DNA of 64,000 bases from Ensifer oleiphilus. Its GTDB lineage: Bacteria; Pseudomonadota; Alphaproteobacteria; Rhizobiales; Rhizobiaceae. The position numbers and the translations under genes are program-made. Below are positions 34,874-44,131 of the stretch, piece by piece. Under the pieces are notes generated by a model that worked only from the letters and a program-made list of their open reading frames with translations, was not told the DNA's origin and did no database searches. Positions within the stretch are counted from its first letter, which is position 1; each line of letters begins with the position of its first letter. The stretch covers positions 537,666-601,665 of the forward strand of contig NZ_JABWDU010000002.1 of the NCBI RefSeq assembly GCF_013371465.1, read 5' to 3'.

Positions 34874-35770
34874 ATGACCGACATCTCACTTCTTTCCGCC
34901 ACCGCCAACCGCCACCCTTTGTTATGGCCGCTGCTCGCCACGCTCCTGATTATCGGATGGAGTTCGGGCTTTGTCGGCATCCGCTATGCCAATCAGGAGG
35001 CTGGTGTCATGCTGCTCCTCTTCTGGCGCACACTGCTTTCGGGCTTGATCCTTCTGCCGTTCGCCCTGTCCATCGGGCCGCGCCCGTCCATGCGTACGAT
35101 AAAGGATCAGGCCCTGTTCGGCATCATGGCGGTGTTCCTCTATCTCGGTGGCTTCGCGCTGGCGATCGAACAGAAGGTGCCGACGGGCCTGGTCGCGCTC
35201 ATCGCCGACCTGTTGCCATTGGCGATCGCCGCCCTTTCGCAGCCAGTGCTCGGCGAACGGCTGACCCGGCGGCAATGGCTCGGCACCGCGATCGCCGTCG
35301 TCGGCGTTTTGATCGTGTCCTTCGACAGCCTCAGTTTCGGCACGGCCCCGGTCTGGGCCTACGGGCTGACCGTCGGCTCGATGCTGATCTTCGCCGTCGC
35401 CTCGGTGCTGCACAGGCGACGCAAGACGCAAGCCATGCCCGTTCATCAGAGTCTATGCATCCATACACTGACGGGTTCGGTTCTTTTCGGCCTCTGCGCG
35501 TTGACGCAAGGCAGCCTTTCGCCGCCGCTAACCCGTGATTTCGCGGTCGGGATGATCTGGCTCGTCTTTATCGCAACGTTCCTCGCCTATGCCGTCTACT
35601 ACACCAGTCTGCGACTGTTCCCCGTGGCCAAGGTGAGTGCCGCGATCTATCTCAGCCCGCCCGTGACAATGCTGTGGGCCTGGATGCTGTTTTCAGAACC
35701 GCTGACTGGCGCGATGTTCGCGGGCCTCGCGGTGACGCTGGTGGGCGTGTGGATGACATCGCGGGGCTGA
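34874..35770 (+). CDS. EamA/DMT-family exporter
   Basis: 298-residue inner-membrane protein with about ten transmembrane segments in two repeated halves, each an EamA domain (first half LLIIGWSSGFVGIRYANQEA, second half LVFIATFLAYAVYYTSLRL, SPPVTMLWAWMLFSEPLTGA). Such carriers export amino acids, metabolites or drugs. ATG at 34874 is used; a TTG precedes it directly. The divergent LysR gene is its probable regulator. Confidence 0.93.
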   Translation: MTDISLLSATANRHPLLWPLLATLLIIGWSSGFVGIRYANQEAGVMLLLFWRTLLSGLILLPFALSIGPRPSMRTIKDQALFGIMAVFLYLGGFALAIEQKVPTGLVALIADLLPLAIAALSQPVLGERLTRRQWLGTAIAVVGVLIVSFDSLSFGTAPVWAYGLTVGSMLIFAVASVLHRRRKTQAMPVHQSLCIHTLTGSVLFGLCALTQGSLSPPLTRDFAVGMIWLVFIATFLAYAVYYTSLRLFPVAKVSAAIYLSPPVTMLWAWMLFSEPLTGAMFAGLAVTLVGVWMTSRG

Positions 35771-35946
35771 GGGCTTGCAGGCAGGTCATGGCGATCCGGT
35801 AGCGAGGCATATTGATGCCCCTCCGCCGCCAAAACATTACAATAATATAATGATCTCAATGCTTCCCGGCCCGGCTGTTTGTGCCTATTTGCTGCTAGGA
35901 TGAATCGCGCCCGTGATGACGGCGCTGACAAAAGCCGGGTACGGGA

Positions 35947-37260
35947 ATGAACAAGACAGGCAAATCGGCACGCACGGAAACGACCCCACGCGAGGACGTG
36001 ACGCCCAACGTCACCTTCATTCCCGGCGTAGCCCCTATCAGGCGCAAGCGCCGCTCGCGCACCTGGCTGTGGATCCCCGTCATCGTCGCGGTCGTCGGTG
36101 CCGGCTATTACGGCTGGACGCGTTCTGCGACGAACCCGACCTCCGCCGCCATGGTCACAGAGGTCGTCGCGCGTGGCGATATCGAAAACAGCGTGACGGC
36201 CGTCGGTACGCTCGATGCGATCAAGTCGGTCGATGCCGGCGCCCAGGTCTCCGGCCAGCTGAAGGCCCTGCATGTCGATATCGGCGACAAGGTAAAACAG
36301 AACCAGTTGGTTGCCGAAATCGACCCCGCCACCATCGAAAACCGGATCGAGATCGACCAGGCCGAGCTTGCCAATCTGCAGGCGCAGCTGATCTCGAAGA
36401 AGGCTCAGCTCGTCTTGAAGCAGGCCAATATCGACCGCCAACGCAACCTGGTGGTTGCTAAAAGCATTGCCCAGTCGACCCTCGACCAGGCGGTCGCCGA
36501 CCTTGCCGCGGCCGAAGCCGACGTCAACGCCATCGAAGCGCAGATCCGCAAGCAGCAGGCGACGCTTGCCGGCGACAAGGTCGATCTCGGCTACACCAAG
36601 ATCTTTGCCCCCATGGGCGGCACCATCGTCGCCAACCCGGCCAAGGAAGGCCAGACGCTCAACGCCAACCAGACGACGCCGACCATCGTCACCATCGCCG
36701 ATCTCTCGACGATGACCGTCAAGGCCCAGGTGTCGGAGGCCGATGTCGGCAAGCTCGAGGTCGGCATGGACGCCTATTTCACCCTGCTCGGCCAGCCTGG
36801 AAAGCGCTTCGAAGGCAAGCTGCGCCAGATCCAGCCGATGCCGGACACGGCAAACAACGTCGTGCTCTATTACGCCCTCTTCGACGTAACCAATCCTGAA
36901 GGCGAGCTGATGATGTCGATGAGCGCCCAGGTGTTCTTCGTCCAGTCCGCGGCCAAGGACGTGCTGGTGGTGCCGAGTGCGGCATTGCGCATGACTGGCG
37001 AAAAGGGTGCGGGCCAAGCAGGCGGAAAACGCGGCGGCAACGCAGGCGCTGCCGGCGGCAAGGCCGAGGTGACTGTCGTCACCGCCTCCGGCGCGCTTGA
37101 AACCCGTGCCGTCGAGGTCGGCATCCGCAACCGCGTCAAGGCCGAAATCAAGAGCGGCTTGAACGAAGGCGACACCGTCGTCGTCGCCACCGGCTCCGAC
37201 ACCCCGGCTGCAGGCAACCGCGGCAGCCAGCGCGGCATGCGCATGCCACCGATGTTCTAA
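35947..37260 (+). CDS. macA: MacA-type periplasmic adaptor subunit
   Basis: 437-residue membrane-fusion protein of a tripartite efflux system. Basic cytoplasmic N-terminus, one membrane helix (about 40-57), then lipoyl (VDAGAQVSGQLKALHVDIGD), coiled-coil (about 125-205) and beta-barrel domains (MTVKAQVSEADVGKLEVGM). A Gly/Ala-rich stretch (GAGQAGGKRGGNAGAAGG about 356-373) is unusual and may be a flexible loop. It links the MacB-type pump encoded 21 bp downstream to an outer-membrane channel (not in the window). Role in macrolide, peptide or lipid export is inferred. ATG at 35947 with GGGTACGGG upstream. Confidence 0.9.
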   Translation: MNKTGKSARTETTPREDVTPNVTFIPGVAPIRRKRRSRTWLWIPVIVAVVGAGYYGWTRSATNPTSAAMVTEVVARGDIENSVTAVGTLDAIKSVDAGAQVSGQLKALHVDIGDKVKQNQLVAEIDPATIENRIEIDQAELANLQAQLISKKAQLVLKQANIDRQRNLVVAKSIAQSTLDQAVADLAAAEADVNAIEAQIRKQQATLAGDKVDLGYTKIFAPMGGTIVANPAKEGQTLNANQTTPTIVTIADLSTMTVKAQVSEADVGKLEVGMDAYFTLLGQPGKRFEGKLRQIQPMPDTANNVVLYYALFDVTNPEGELMMSMSAQVFFVQSAAKDVLVVPSAALRMTGEKGAGQAGGKRGGNAGAAGGKAEVTVVTASGALETRAVEVGIRNRVKAEIKSGLNEGDTVVVATGSDTPAAGNRGSQRGMRMPPMF

Positions 37261-37281
37261 AGGCCAATTCAAGAGTTCGCC

Positions 37282-39225
37282 ATGACCCCGCTCATATCGC
37301 TCCGGCACGTCAGCAAGACCTATTTCAACGGCGATCTCGCCGTCGAGGTGCTGCACGGCGTCTCGCTCGACATCGAGGCCGGCGAATTTGTCGCGATCAT
37401 CGGCCAGTCCGGTTCGGGCAAGTCGACGCTGATGAACATCTTGGGCTGTCTCGACCAGCCGACGGAGGGCGACTACCTCATCGACGGCGAACGGGTGTCG
37501 GGCTTCGACACCGACGAACTGGCGGCGCTCCGGCGCCGCACCTTCGGCTTCGTCTTCCAGAGCTACAATCTCATTCCAACCGCAAGCGCGCAGGAAAACG
37601 TCGAGGTGCCGGCCGTCTATGCCGGCATGTCGGCGCGGGACCGCCACGACCGCGCGGAAGCGCTGCTGCATCAGCTGAAGCTAGGCGAGCGGCTCGACCA
37701 TCGCCCGAACCAGCTGTCCGGCGGCCAGCAGCAGCGCGTGTCGATTGCGCGTGCGTTGATGAACGGCGGCCGCGTGGTGCTGGCCGACGAGCCGACCGGC
37801 GCGCTCGACAGCCAGAGCGGCTCCGACGTCATGGCACTTCTGCGCGACATGAACGACAAGGGCCACACAATTATCGTCATCACCCACTCGCGCGAGGTCG
37901 CCGAACAGGCCGACCGGCTGATCGAGATCCATGACGGCCGCATCGTCGCCGACCGCACCAAGAAGAGCCGCGCCAACCCGGAAGCCGCCCAGGCGCTCAG
38001 CCAGACGGTAAGCGAAGGTTCCGCCGCAATCGCCGACGTCACCGAAGCCGTCAAGATGGCGTTTCGGGCGCTGCGCGCCAATCTCTTCCGCACCGTCCTC
38101 ACTTTGCTCGGCATCGTCATCGGCGTCGGCTCTGTCGTCGCCATGCTGGCGATCGGCACCGGCGCGCAGGATTCCGTGCTCAACCGCATTTCCTCCATGG
38201 GCTCCGACCTTTTGGTGGTCCGGCCAAGCATGGCGAACTTCCGCGGCAGCGCGGGGGGAAGCAACGTCACCCTTGTGCCGGCCGACGCCGACGCCATCCT
38301 CGAAGTGCCGAACGTCGCCTTCGCCGTGCCCGAGTTGACCAGCAACGTCACGGTCCGGCGCGGCAATGTCGACTACCAGACCAGCGCAAACGGCACCGTG
38401 CCGCAGTTCACCACCGCCAAATCCTGGAAGATGCAGCAGGGCGAGTTTCTCACCCAGGACGACATGGACACCTATGCACCGGTAGCAGTGCTTGGCCAGA
38501 CGGTGGTCAAGACGCTGTTTCCCGATGGCGACAGCCCGCTCGGCCAATATGTGCTGGTCAACAAGATCCCCTTCCAGGTCATCGGCGTGATGGCCGAGAT
38601 GGGCGCCACCTCCTTCGGCAACGACCAGGACGACGTGGTGCTCGTGCCGCTGACGACAGGCAGCATGCGCCTCTTCGGCCAGCGCAACGTGCGCACCATC
38701 ACCGTGCAGGTGAAGGACGCCGCCGCCATCGACATCACGCAGCAGACCATCCAGGCCCTGCTCGACCAGCGCCACAAACGTCAGGACACCCAGATCACCA
38801 ACATGTCGTCGGTGCGCGAGGCCTTCACCGAAACCTCCAACACGATGAAGCTGTTCCTCGGCTCGGTCGCAGCCATCTCGCTCTTGGTCGGCGGCATCGG
38901 CGTGATGAACATCATGCTCGTCTCGGTCAGCGAGCGCACCCGCGAGATCGGCGTGCGCATGGCAACCGGCGCGCGCCAGCGCGATATCCTGCTGCAGTTC
39001 ATCATCGAGGCACTGGTCGTCTCGGCGATCGGCGGCACGCTCGGCGTCGTCCTCGGGCTTGGTGTCGGCGCACTCGCCGGCCAGTTCGGCATGCCCGTCG
39101 CCTTCACGCTCGGCCCCGTGGCGCTTGCCTTCGCCTGCGCCTTCCTGACGGGCCTCGTCTTCGGCTTCCTGCCCGCCCGCAACGCCTCGCGCCTGCAGCC
39201 GGCGGTGGCGCTGAGTGCCGATTGA
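37282..39225 (+). CDS. macB: MacB-type ABC transporter, fused ATPase and permease
   Basis: 647 residues. ABC ATPase at the N-terminus with Walker A GQSGSGKS (41-48), LSGGQ signature and DEPTGALD Walker B. Then come a membrane helix (about 265-290), a large periplasmic domain with the FtsX/MacB fold, and three C-terminal membrane helices (near [19 protein letters not shown], then two more). The layout is that of MacB mechanotransmission exporters, which drive substrates through the adaptor and an outer-membrane channel. Tight spacing to macA (21 bp) implies one operon. ATG at 37282 after AATTCAAGAGTTCGCC. Confidence 0.95.
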   Translation: MTPLISLRHVSKTYFNGDLAVEVLHGVSLDIEAGEFVAIIGQSGSGKSTLMNILGCLDQPTEGDYLIDGERVSGFDTDELAALRRRTFGFVFQSYNLIPTASAQENVEVPAVYAGMSARDRHDRAEALLHQLKLGERLDHRPNQLSGGQQQRVSIARALMNGGRVVLADEPTGALDSQSGSDVMALLRDMNDKGHTIIVITHSREVAEQADRLIEIHDGRIVADRTKKSRANPEAAQALSQTVSEGSAAIADVTEAVKMAFRALRANLFRTVLTLLGIVIGVGSVVAMLAIGTGAQDSVLNRISSMGSDLLVVRPSMANFRGSAGGSNVTLVPADADAILEVPNVAFAVPELTSNVTVRRGNVDYQTSANGTVPQFTTAKSWKMQQGEFLTQDDMDTYAPVAVLGQTVVKTLFPDGDSPLGQYVLVNKIPFQVIGVMAEMGATSFGNDQDDVVLVPLTTGSMRLFGQRNVRTITVQVKDAAAIDITQQTIQALLDQRHKRQDTQITNMSSVREAFTETSNTMKLFLGSVAAISLLVGGIGVMNIMLVSVSERTREIGVRMATGARQRDILLQFIIEALVVSAIGGTLGVVLGLGVGALAGQFGMPVAFTLGPVALAFACAFLTGLVFGFLPARNASRLQPAVALSAD

Positions 39226-39307
39226 GGCACTTGCGCGCACCAGCCAATGGACAAGACGCACCGCACCACCGACGATGGCATTTTGCAGCCTGTGGGTGTG
39301 ATTCGCG

Positions 39308-39718
39308 ATGTGGAAGATTTTTGCAGTTCTCTATAGCCTGGCCTTCGCCTTCGGCCTGGTCTTCGTCGGCTATCTGGTCGCGATCGACGCTTTGGTCGGC
39401 CTGACGTCCCTCGGCTGGATCGTGATTTCCGCGAGCATGGTCATGGCGCTCGGCACGACAATTGGCCTCGTTGCCTACGCCTTCAATCTGAACGTCCCTC
39501 CACTCGCACTCTGGCGGCCGTTCAGCTGGCTTGCCGTGGTTTGGGCGCTCTTTGCGTCCTACACCAGCTTCACGAAGTTCCTGTCCATGGCCGCGGGTTC
39601 GTCCGGCAACGATCTCATTACCAATGTTCTCTGGCTGTCCCTTGCCCTTGCCATCAATTACTTCAGCTGGCTCGGCGTCTGGCGCTATGGCCGCCGTGTG
39701 TCGATCATCGCGAATTAA
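39308..39718 (+). CDS. Small multi-pass membrane protein (136 aa)
   Basis: 136 residues with about four transmembrane segments (residues 5-25, 30-55, 68-88, 102-122). The short charged ends (WRYGRRVSIIAN at the C-terminus) suggest the inside orientation. No family recognised. It follows macB on the same strand after 82 bp and precedes the S51 peptidase by 36 bp; weak clustering with either. No signal peptide. Confidence 0.68.
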   Translation: MWKIFAVLYSLAFAFGLVFVGYLVAIDALVGLTSLGWIVISASMVMALGTTIGLVAYAFNLNVPPLALWRPFSWLAVVWALFASYTSFTKFLSMAAGSSGNDLITNVLWLSLALAINYFSWLGVWRYGRRVSIIAN

Positions 39719-39754
39719 GGCCTGGCACCGTTTCGCCCGTCTCCGCAGGGAAAA

Positions 39755-40453
39755 ATGCTCAACCTCATTCTCTACAGCGATCAGATCTTCCCCGACTGTT
39801 CGGCAATCGACCGCAGGCTTGTCGAATTGCTGAAGGCGCGAGGAACCGGAAATCGCATTGCCTATGTGGCGTCCGGCCCGGAGCCGGATCGCAATTTCTT
39901 CCTGGACGCGCAGTCTTACTACGGCAGGTACGATCTCGATCTCGCGCTGTTCTTCGATCTCGACGAACCACATTCTGCCGAAGACATCGCCGCACTCTTC
40001 GCCTGCGACGCCATTCACCTTGCGGGTGGACATACCGGCAGCTTTCTCGAACGGCTGAGACGAAGCGGCATGGTCCAGCCGATGCGGGATTGGGCGCTGT
40101 CCGGCAGCATCCTGATCGGCGTCAGCGCCGGCGCCATTCTCATGGGCATGACGATCGCAACAGACGCTCTCTTCATCGGCCGCAAACCGGAAGAGATAAT
40201 GCACGGCGATGCGCTCGATCTCGTGCCGTTCGAGTTCTTCCCTCATCTGAATGACGAGGCCACGTATCTGCCCGACCTGCTGCACTACAGCACCGGCACG
40301 TCAACTCCGATCGTTGCCTGCAACGATGGCGACGGTGTTGTCGTGGCAAATGGAAAGGTTGAGTGCGTGGGAAACCCGCTGTGGATCTGCGGGGGCACCG
40401 TGCGCACGCCAGACGACATCGAGCTGGCCGACCTGTCGATATCGCAGCCATGA
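39755..40453 (+). CDS. Peptidase S51-like protein (cyanophycinase/dipeptidase E fold)
   Basis: 232 residues with the class I glutamine amidotransferase-like fold of S51 peptidases. The nucleophile elbow GVSAGA holds S124, and a preceding AIHLAGGHTG (86-95) provides the oxyanion-side loop. Family members cleave N-terminal aspartyl dipeptides or cyanophycin; the present protein is nearer the former in size. The catalytic His cannot be assigned with confidence. Cytoplasmic, no signal peptide. It is 36 bp after the small membrane protein and precedes the GFA protein, which is convergent. Confidence 0.85.
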   Translation: MLNLILYSDQIFPDCSAIDRRLVELLKARGTGNRIAYVASGPEPDRNFFLDAQSYYGRYDLDLALFFDLDEPHSAEDIAALFACDAIHLAGGHTGSFLERLRRSGMVQPMRDWALSGSILIGVSAGAILMGMTIATDALFIGRKPEEIMHGDALDLVPFEFFPHLNDEATYLPDLLHYSTGTSTPIVACNDGDGVVVANGKVECVGNPLWICGGTVRTPDDIELADLSISQP

Positions 40454-40585
40454 GGTTGCGGCGCTTGCGCCGGGGGGGCATGCGGCCGCAACGCGCTCTG
40501 CGAGACAATATCCGCGCAGAGGCTTGAAGGCGGCTGCATCAAGAACGATGTAAACACCAAAGTGTTAGAATTTTCAGACGCGAAC

Positions 40586-40993
40586 CTACAAATGCCGCAC
40601 CTCTGACGGCGTCGAGCCCCAATCGTCGTTCAGCCCGTCGAAATAGGTGACGGGTGCCGCGACCAGTTCGTCGATATCGACGCCATCGAGGCACGCCACG
40701 TTGATGTTGTAGTAGATGTGACCCGTCATGTTCGGCGTGTCGATGCGCTCGAACGGGCGCACGCCGCAATGGTGGCAAAAGAAGTGGTGGGCGACCGAGT
40801 TGTGCCCTTGATAATCCGTCAGCGCATCCTTGCCGGCAACAAGGCGAAAGGCCTCCGGCCTCACCTCCACCGACCAGAGCCGCATCTTGGTGCAGAGCGT
40901 GCAGTTGCACTTGCCCGTGCCGGCGCTGATGTCGATATCTGCCTCGATGCGAACCGCGCCGCAGTGGCAACTGCCAGTATAGGTCTTCAGCAC
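40586..40993 (-). CDS. GFA-family (glutathione-dependent formaldehyde-activating-like) protein
   Basis: 135-residue zinc protein of the GFA family. The cysteine set is complete: C9 and C11 (SCHCGA), C29, C31 and C34 (CNCTLC), C73 and C76 (CHHC). The prototype binds glutathione and speeds formation of S-hydroxymethylglutathione, but most relatives have unproven roles. GTG at 40993 is preceded by GGGAGGG at good spacing; the longer frame to 41149 runs into repeat DNA. Convergent with the peptidase gene. Confidence 0.9.
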   Translation of the reverse strand: MLKTYTGSCHCGAVRIEADIDISAGTGKCNCTLCTKMRLWSVEVRPEAFRLVAGKDALTDYQGHNSVAHHFFCHHCGVRPFERIDTPNMTGHIYYNINVACLDGVDIDELVAAPVTYFDGLNDDWGSTPSEVRHL

Positions 40994-41033
40994 TTCGTCC
41001 CTCCCGTCGCCCGAAACGAACCAGAGTTTAAGG

Positions 41034-41179
41034 TCCTGCAGCGTGTGTGCGTCCTGTCTGACGCGACGCCGCCAAGCCACGCAACTATGCCACCGGCCGC
41101 AGCGCTTGAATATCGCGGAACTGTGCAGCAAATGCCACCAGGCCGGCACTATGCAGCAAATGCCACCAGGCCGGCACTA
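41034..41179. repeat. Composite mosaic element with a 28-bp tandem duplication
   Basis: Contains CTGCAGCG-GTGTGCGTCC-TGTCTGACGCG, then CTTGAATATCGCGGAACTGTG. Two perfect tandem copies of a 28-bp unit follow at 41124-41151 and 41152-41179 (TGCAGCAAATGCCACCAGG then CCGGCACTA). The unit starts with the AGCAAAT core of the mosaic family. Sits between GFA and dehydratase genes. Confidence 0.6.
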
Positions 41180-41330
41180 TACGGCTTGGTCCGTGACAGC
41201 GATGTCATGAGCAGGATGGCGCCAACGGTTGTTCGGCCAGGCTCGTGCGAACGCTGGCGCGATGCTACATTGCCGCGCCTTGGAAAATCCTCTCACGATC
41301 CGAGGCCACCGCGCGCAATGGAGGTTTCTC

Positions 41331-42323
41331 GTGGTCAATACTGCACCGGCACCAGCTTCATCGCGCATCCCGACCTTCGACGATGTTCGAACCGCTCGGG
41401 CACGCATTTCTGGCGCGGCGCACCGCACGCCTGTCTTGACATCGCGAACGGCAGACGCCGGAACCGAAGCGACCATTTTCTTCAAGGCGGAGAACCTGCA
41501 GCGTGCAGGCGCTTTCAAATTCCGGGGCGCTTACAACGCCATCGCGGCGCTGGACGCACACTCCCGGCAAAATGGCGTCGTCGCCTTTTCCTCGGGCAAT
41601 CACGCCCAGGCACTCGCCTATGCCGCCAGGCTCCAGGGTGTTTCGGCAACAGTGGTCATGCCGCGCGACGCGCCGGAGATAAAGGTGGCGGCGACCAGGG
41701 GCTATGGAGCGGAGATCGTCTTTTATGATCGATACACGGAGGATCGGACGGAAATCAGCCTGCGGCTTGCCGCCGAACGGGGCGCCGTGCTCATACCTCC
41801 CTATGACCATCCGGATGTCATCGCGGGACAGGGTACCGCAGCGCTGGAACTGATCGAGGACGTCGGCGAGATCGATCTGCTCGTCGTTCCGCTGGGCGGC
41901 GGCGGTCTTCTGGCCGGCAGCGCGCTCAGCGCCCGGGCGCTTTCGCCCACTTGCACCATTGTCGGTGTCGAGCCCGAGACAGGCAATGACGGCCAGCAAT
42001 CCTTGCGAAAGGGCGAAGTGGTCAAGATCCCGGTGCCGAAGTCCATCGCCGATGGCGCGCTCGTCACTCATGTCGGCGACCACAACTTCGCCATCCTGAA
42101 AAACGCGGTCGATGACATCGTAACGGTCACCGATGCGCAACTGGTCGAGACGATGCGGTTCTTTGCCGAGCGCATGAAGATGATCGTGGAGCCGACCGGT
42201 TGCCTGGCGGCGGCGGCCGTCCTGCATGGCGCCATCGCCTGCGGCGGAAAGCGGGTGGGTATTCTGCTCAGCGGCGGAAATATCGATCTCAAAACCTTCA
42301 GCGCCCTATTGGGGGGACGCTGA
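41331..42323 (+). CDS. Threonine/serine dehydratase-like PLP enzyme
   Basis: 330-residue fold-type II PLP enzyme. The lysine that binds PLP is K63 in RAGAFKFRGAYNA, followed by the FSSGNHAQALAYA asparagine loop and a phosphate-binding glycine loop (VPLGGGGLLAGSAL). No C-terminal ACT domain, so this is the catabolic or serine-racemase-like type rather than biosynthetic IlvA. It would deaminate threonine or serine to the keto acid in the cytoplasm. GTG at 41331 with GGAGG six bases upstream is preferred to the ATG at 41229. Confidence 0.9.
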   Translation: MVNTAPAPASSRIPTFDDVRTARARISGAAHRTPVLTSRTADAGTEATIFFKAENLQRAGAFKFRGAYNAIAALDAHSRQNGVVAFSSGNHAQALAYAARLQGVSATVVMPRDAPEIKVAATRGYGAEIVFYDRYTEDRTEISLRLAAERGAVLIPPYDHPDVIAGQGTAALELIEDVGEIDLLVVPLGGGGLLAGSALSARALSPTCTIVGVEPETGNDGQQSLRKGEVVKIPVPKSIADGALVTHVGDHNFAILKNAVDDIVTVTDAQLVETMRFFAERMKMIVEPTGCLAAAAVLHGAIACGGKRVGILLSGGNIDLKTFSALLGGR

Positions 42324-42382
42324 CGCGGCGTGTCGGCTTATCCTTTGCTTGCGGCAATCCCAATATGTCGGCGATCGGGGGA

Positions 42383-42475
42383 ATGAGGATCGTCGCCATG
42401 GTCGAGGGACAAACGTTCTATTATGTCCTGATTTGGATACTGGCCTTTGCCGTCTGGTTCCTCTTCTTCCGATGA
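42383..42475 (+). CDS. Possible 30-residue membrane peptide
   Basis: Short frame ending QTFYYVLIWILAFAVWFLFF, a single hydrophobic helix with a final Arg and stop. ATG at 42383 has GGGGGA just before it; a second ATG at 42398 follows GAGGATCGTCGCC at better spacing and gives 25 residues. Its composition is that of known small membrane proteins. Weak evidence; between a dehydratase and an SDR gene. Confidence 0.3.
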   Translation: MRIVAMVEGQTFYYVLIWILAFAVWFLFFR

Positions 42476-42719
42476 CGGTGAAGGATAATCGGCCCTGGCG
42501 CTCAGGTGGTTGAGCCGCCTTCTTGGCCACGCCGAGCGTTCCGGAGTGCGCCGCAAGCACGAGATCGGGGCAGAGGCTATGTTTCGCTCCGGCTTTCTGT
42601 GCCGCCTGGCGTTCAATTCCTCGATCCCCGCCCCGTTCAACTGCACCCCATCGGAAATCGGGTGGGCGCTGCTTCTGGCCGTCGATACTCAGGGGCCCTC
42701 AACCAAGAGGAGCAAGTCC

Positions 42720-43469
42720 ATGTCCATGTTGCAGAACAAGATCGTTATCGTCACCGGCGCGTCGTCGGGTATCGGCCGCGCGGTCGCTGAACTTTTCGCC
42801 GCCGAAGGCGCGAAGCTGGTCCTGAATGCCCGCACCGAAGCGCCGCTCGCAGCCGTGGTCGAGGCGATCCATGCCGACGGCGGCGAGGCGATCGCCGTCA
42901 GCGGCGACGTTGCCGATGAAGCCACCCATGTCCGGCTGGTCGACGCCGCTGTCACCCGGTTCGGCGGTCTCGACGTCGCCATCAACAATGCCGGCGCGGT
43001 CGGCGCGATGCGGCCGCTCGCCGAGATCACCGGGTCCGAATGGCGCGAAACGCTTGAAATCAATCTGACCTCCGCTTTCCTCGGCGCCCGCCACCAGATC
43101 CCGGCGATGCTGAAGCGCGGCGGCGGATCGCTAGTCTTCACCTCGACCTTCGTCGGCACCAGCGCCGGCATCCCCGGCATGGCCGCCTACGGCGCTTCCA
43201 AGGCGGGGCTGATGGGGTTGGTCAAGGGCATCACCGCCGATTATGGCGCAAGCGGCATTCGCGCCAACGCCCTGCTGCCCGGCGGTGTCGACACGCCGAC
43301 CGGTGGCAGCAAGGAGCAAAAGGAATGGGCCGCAGGCCTGCACGCCATGAAGCGCATCGCCCAGCCGGAAGAAATCGCCCGCGCGGCGTTGTTCCTGGCA
43401 AGCCCGATGGCAAGCTTCGTCGCCGGCTCCGCGCTCTATGCCGATGGAGGGAACGCCGCGGTCAAGTAG
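42720..43469 (+). CDS. SDR-family oxidoreductase (3-oxoacyl-ACP reductase-like)
   Basis: 249-residue classical short-chain dehydrogenase. Cofactor motif TGASSGIG (12-19), NNAG, catalytic Ser in VFTSTFVGTSAG and intact YGASK, closing with LYADGGNAAVK. NAD(P)H-dependent reduction or oxidation of a carbonyl/alcohol; substrate not predictable. AAGAGGAGC precedes the ATG at 42720 (a second ATG at 42726 is also possible). No partner gene adjoins; convergent with the AsnC gene. Confidence 0.92.
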   Translation: MSMLQNKIVIVTGASSGIGRAVAELFAAEGAKLVLNARTEAPLAAVVEAIHADGGEAIAVSGDVADEATHVRLVDAAVTRFGGLDVAINNAGAVGAMRPLAEITGSEWRETLEINLTSAFLGARHQIPAMLKRGGGSLVFTSTFVGTSAGIPGMAAYGASKAGLMGLVKGITADYGASGIRANALLPGGVDTPTGGSKEQKEWAAGLHAMKRIAQPEEIARAALFLASPMASFVAGSALYADGGNAAVK

Positions 43470-43566
43470 CGTCGTCCTTATGCGTCGGGGCAGATCGCCC
43501 CGGCGCCCCGTGCGCGCCTTCCTTGGGTTGGGATCACGCTCAGCAAGGCGGCCTGGCCGTCACTCA

Positions 43567-44019
43567 TCAGAGCGGTATCTCCGTCGTGTCCTTGCCGGTA
43601 CGAATGACGAATGTCGTGTAGTAGCGGGCGACGTTGCTCTCCTCGCGAAAAAGCCGTTCCGTCAGGGCATCGAGCTCTTCCATGTCCTTCAGCCGCAGCA
43701 TCAGCAGTGCGTCGGTCGCGCCGCTGACGCTGTAAGCCTGGGTGACGGCCGGTTCCTTGGCGGCCATGTCGAGGAACCGGCGCACATATTGTTCGCCGTG
43801 GCGCTCGAGCTCGACGGTGATGATCGCCTTCACCGACCTGCCGGCCTTGGCCGGATTGAGGACCGCGACGACGCGTTCGATGACACCCGCCGCGTTCAAC
43901 CGCCTGATGCGACGCAGGCAGCTCGATGGTGACAGCCCGACTTCAGCCGCAAGATCGGCATTGGTTCGCGACGCGTCCTGCTGCAGCAACGTGAGCAGCC
44001 TTTTGTCAATCCGGTCCAT
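43567..44019 (-). CDS. Lrp/AsnC-family regulator
   Basis: 150 residues. N-terminal HTH (IDKRLLTLLQQDASRTNADL, LSPSSCLRRIRRLNAAGVI) and C-terminal RAM (ligand-binding) domain. Acts as an oligomer that senses amino acids. It is divergent from the Gate-domain membrane protein gene at 44132, with a palindrome in the 112-bp gap (44042-44056), so that gene is its probable target. ATG at 44019 with GAAGTG upstream. Confidence 0.93.
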   Translation of the reverse strand: MDRIDKRLLTLLQQDASRTNADLAAEVGLSPSSCLRRIRRLNAAGVIERVVAVLNPAKAGRSVKAIITVELERHGEQYVRRFLDMAAKEPAVTQAYSVSGATDALLMLRLKDMEELDALTERLFREESNVARYYTTFVIRTGKDTTEIPL

Positions 44020-44041
44020 TTCACTTCCCTTCGTGGTGGCA

Positions 44042-44087
44042 TGCAATTTTATTGCACAAATTCGCATATTTTGACCACAACTGCGAA
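44042..44087. promoter_or_regulatory. AsnC operator region
   Basis: Palindrome TGCAAT-TTT-ATTGCA (44042-44056) is followed by a second inverted repeat, TTCGCA (44061-44066) / TGCGAA (44082-44087). Two adjacent sites fit cooperative Lrp/AsnC binding between the divergent genes. Confidence 0.6.
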
Positions 44088-44131
44088 CGACCTCGCGTTA
44101 GTCCTTGGAGGACAACCAGGGAGACACCGCC

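Noticed and set aside
35647-37671. 674-codon minus-strand open frame opposite macA
   Set aside because: Shadow of the MacA-type gene, whose domains are certain; the antisense product has no known family pattern.
37681-39261. 526-codon minus-strand open frame opposite macB
   Set aside because: Shadow frame; the plus strand carries Walker A/B and permease segments.
41124-41179. 28-bp direct repeats considered as a CRISPR start
   Set aside because: Two copies abut with no spacer and no cas genes are near; it is a tandem duplication in a mosaic element.
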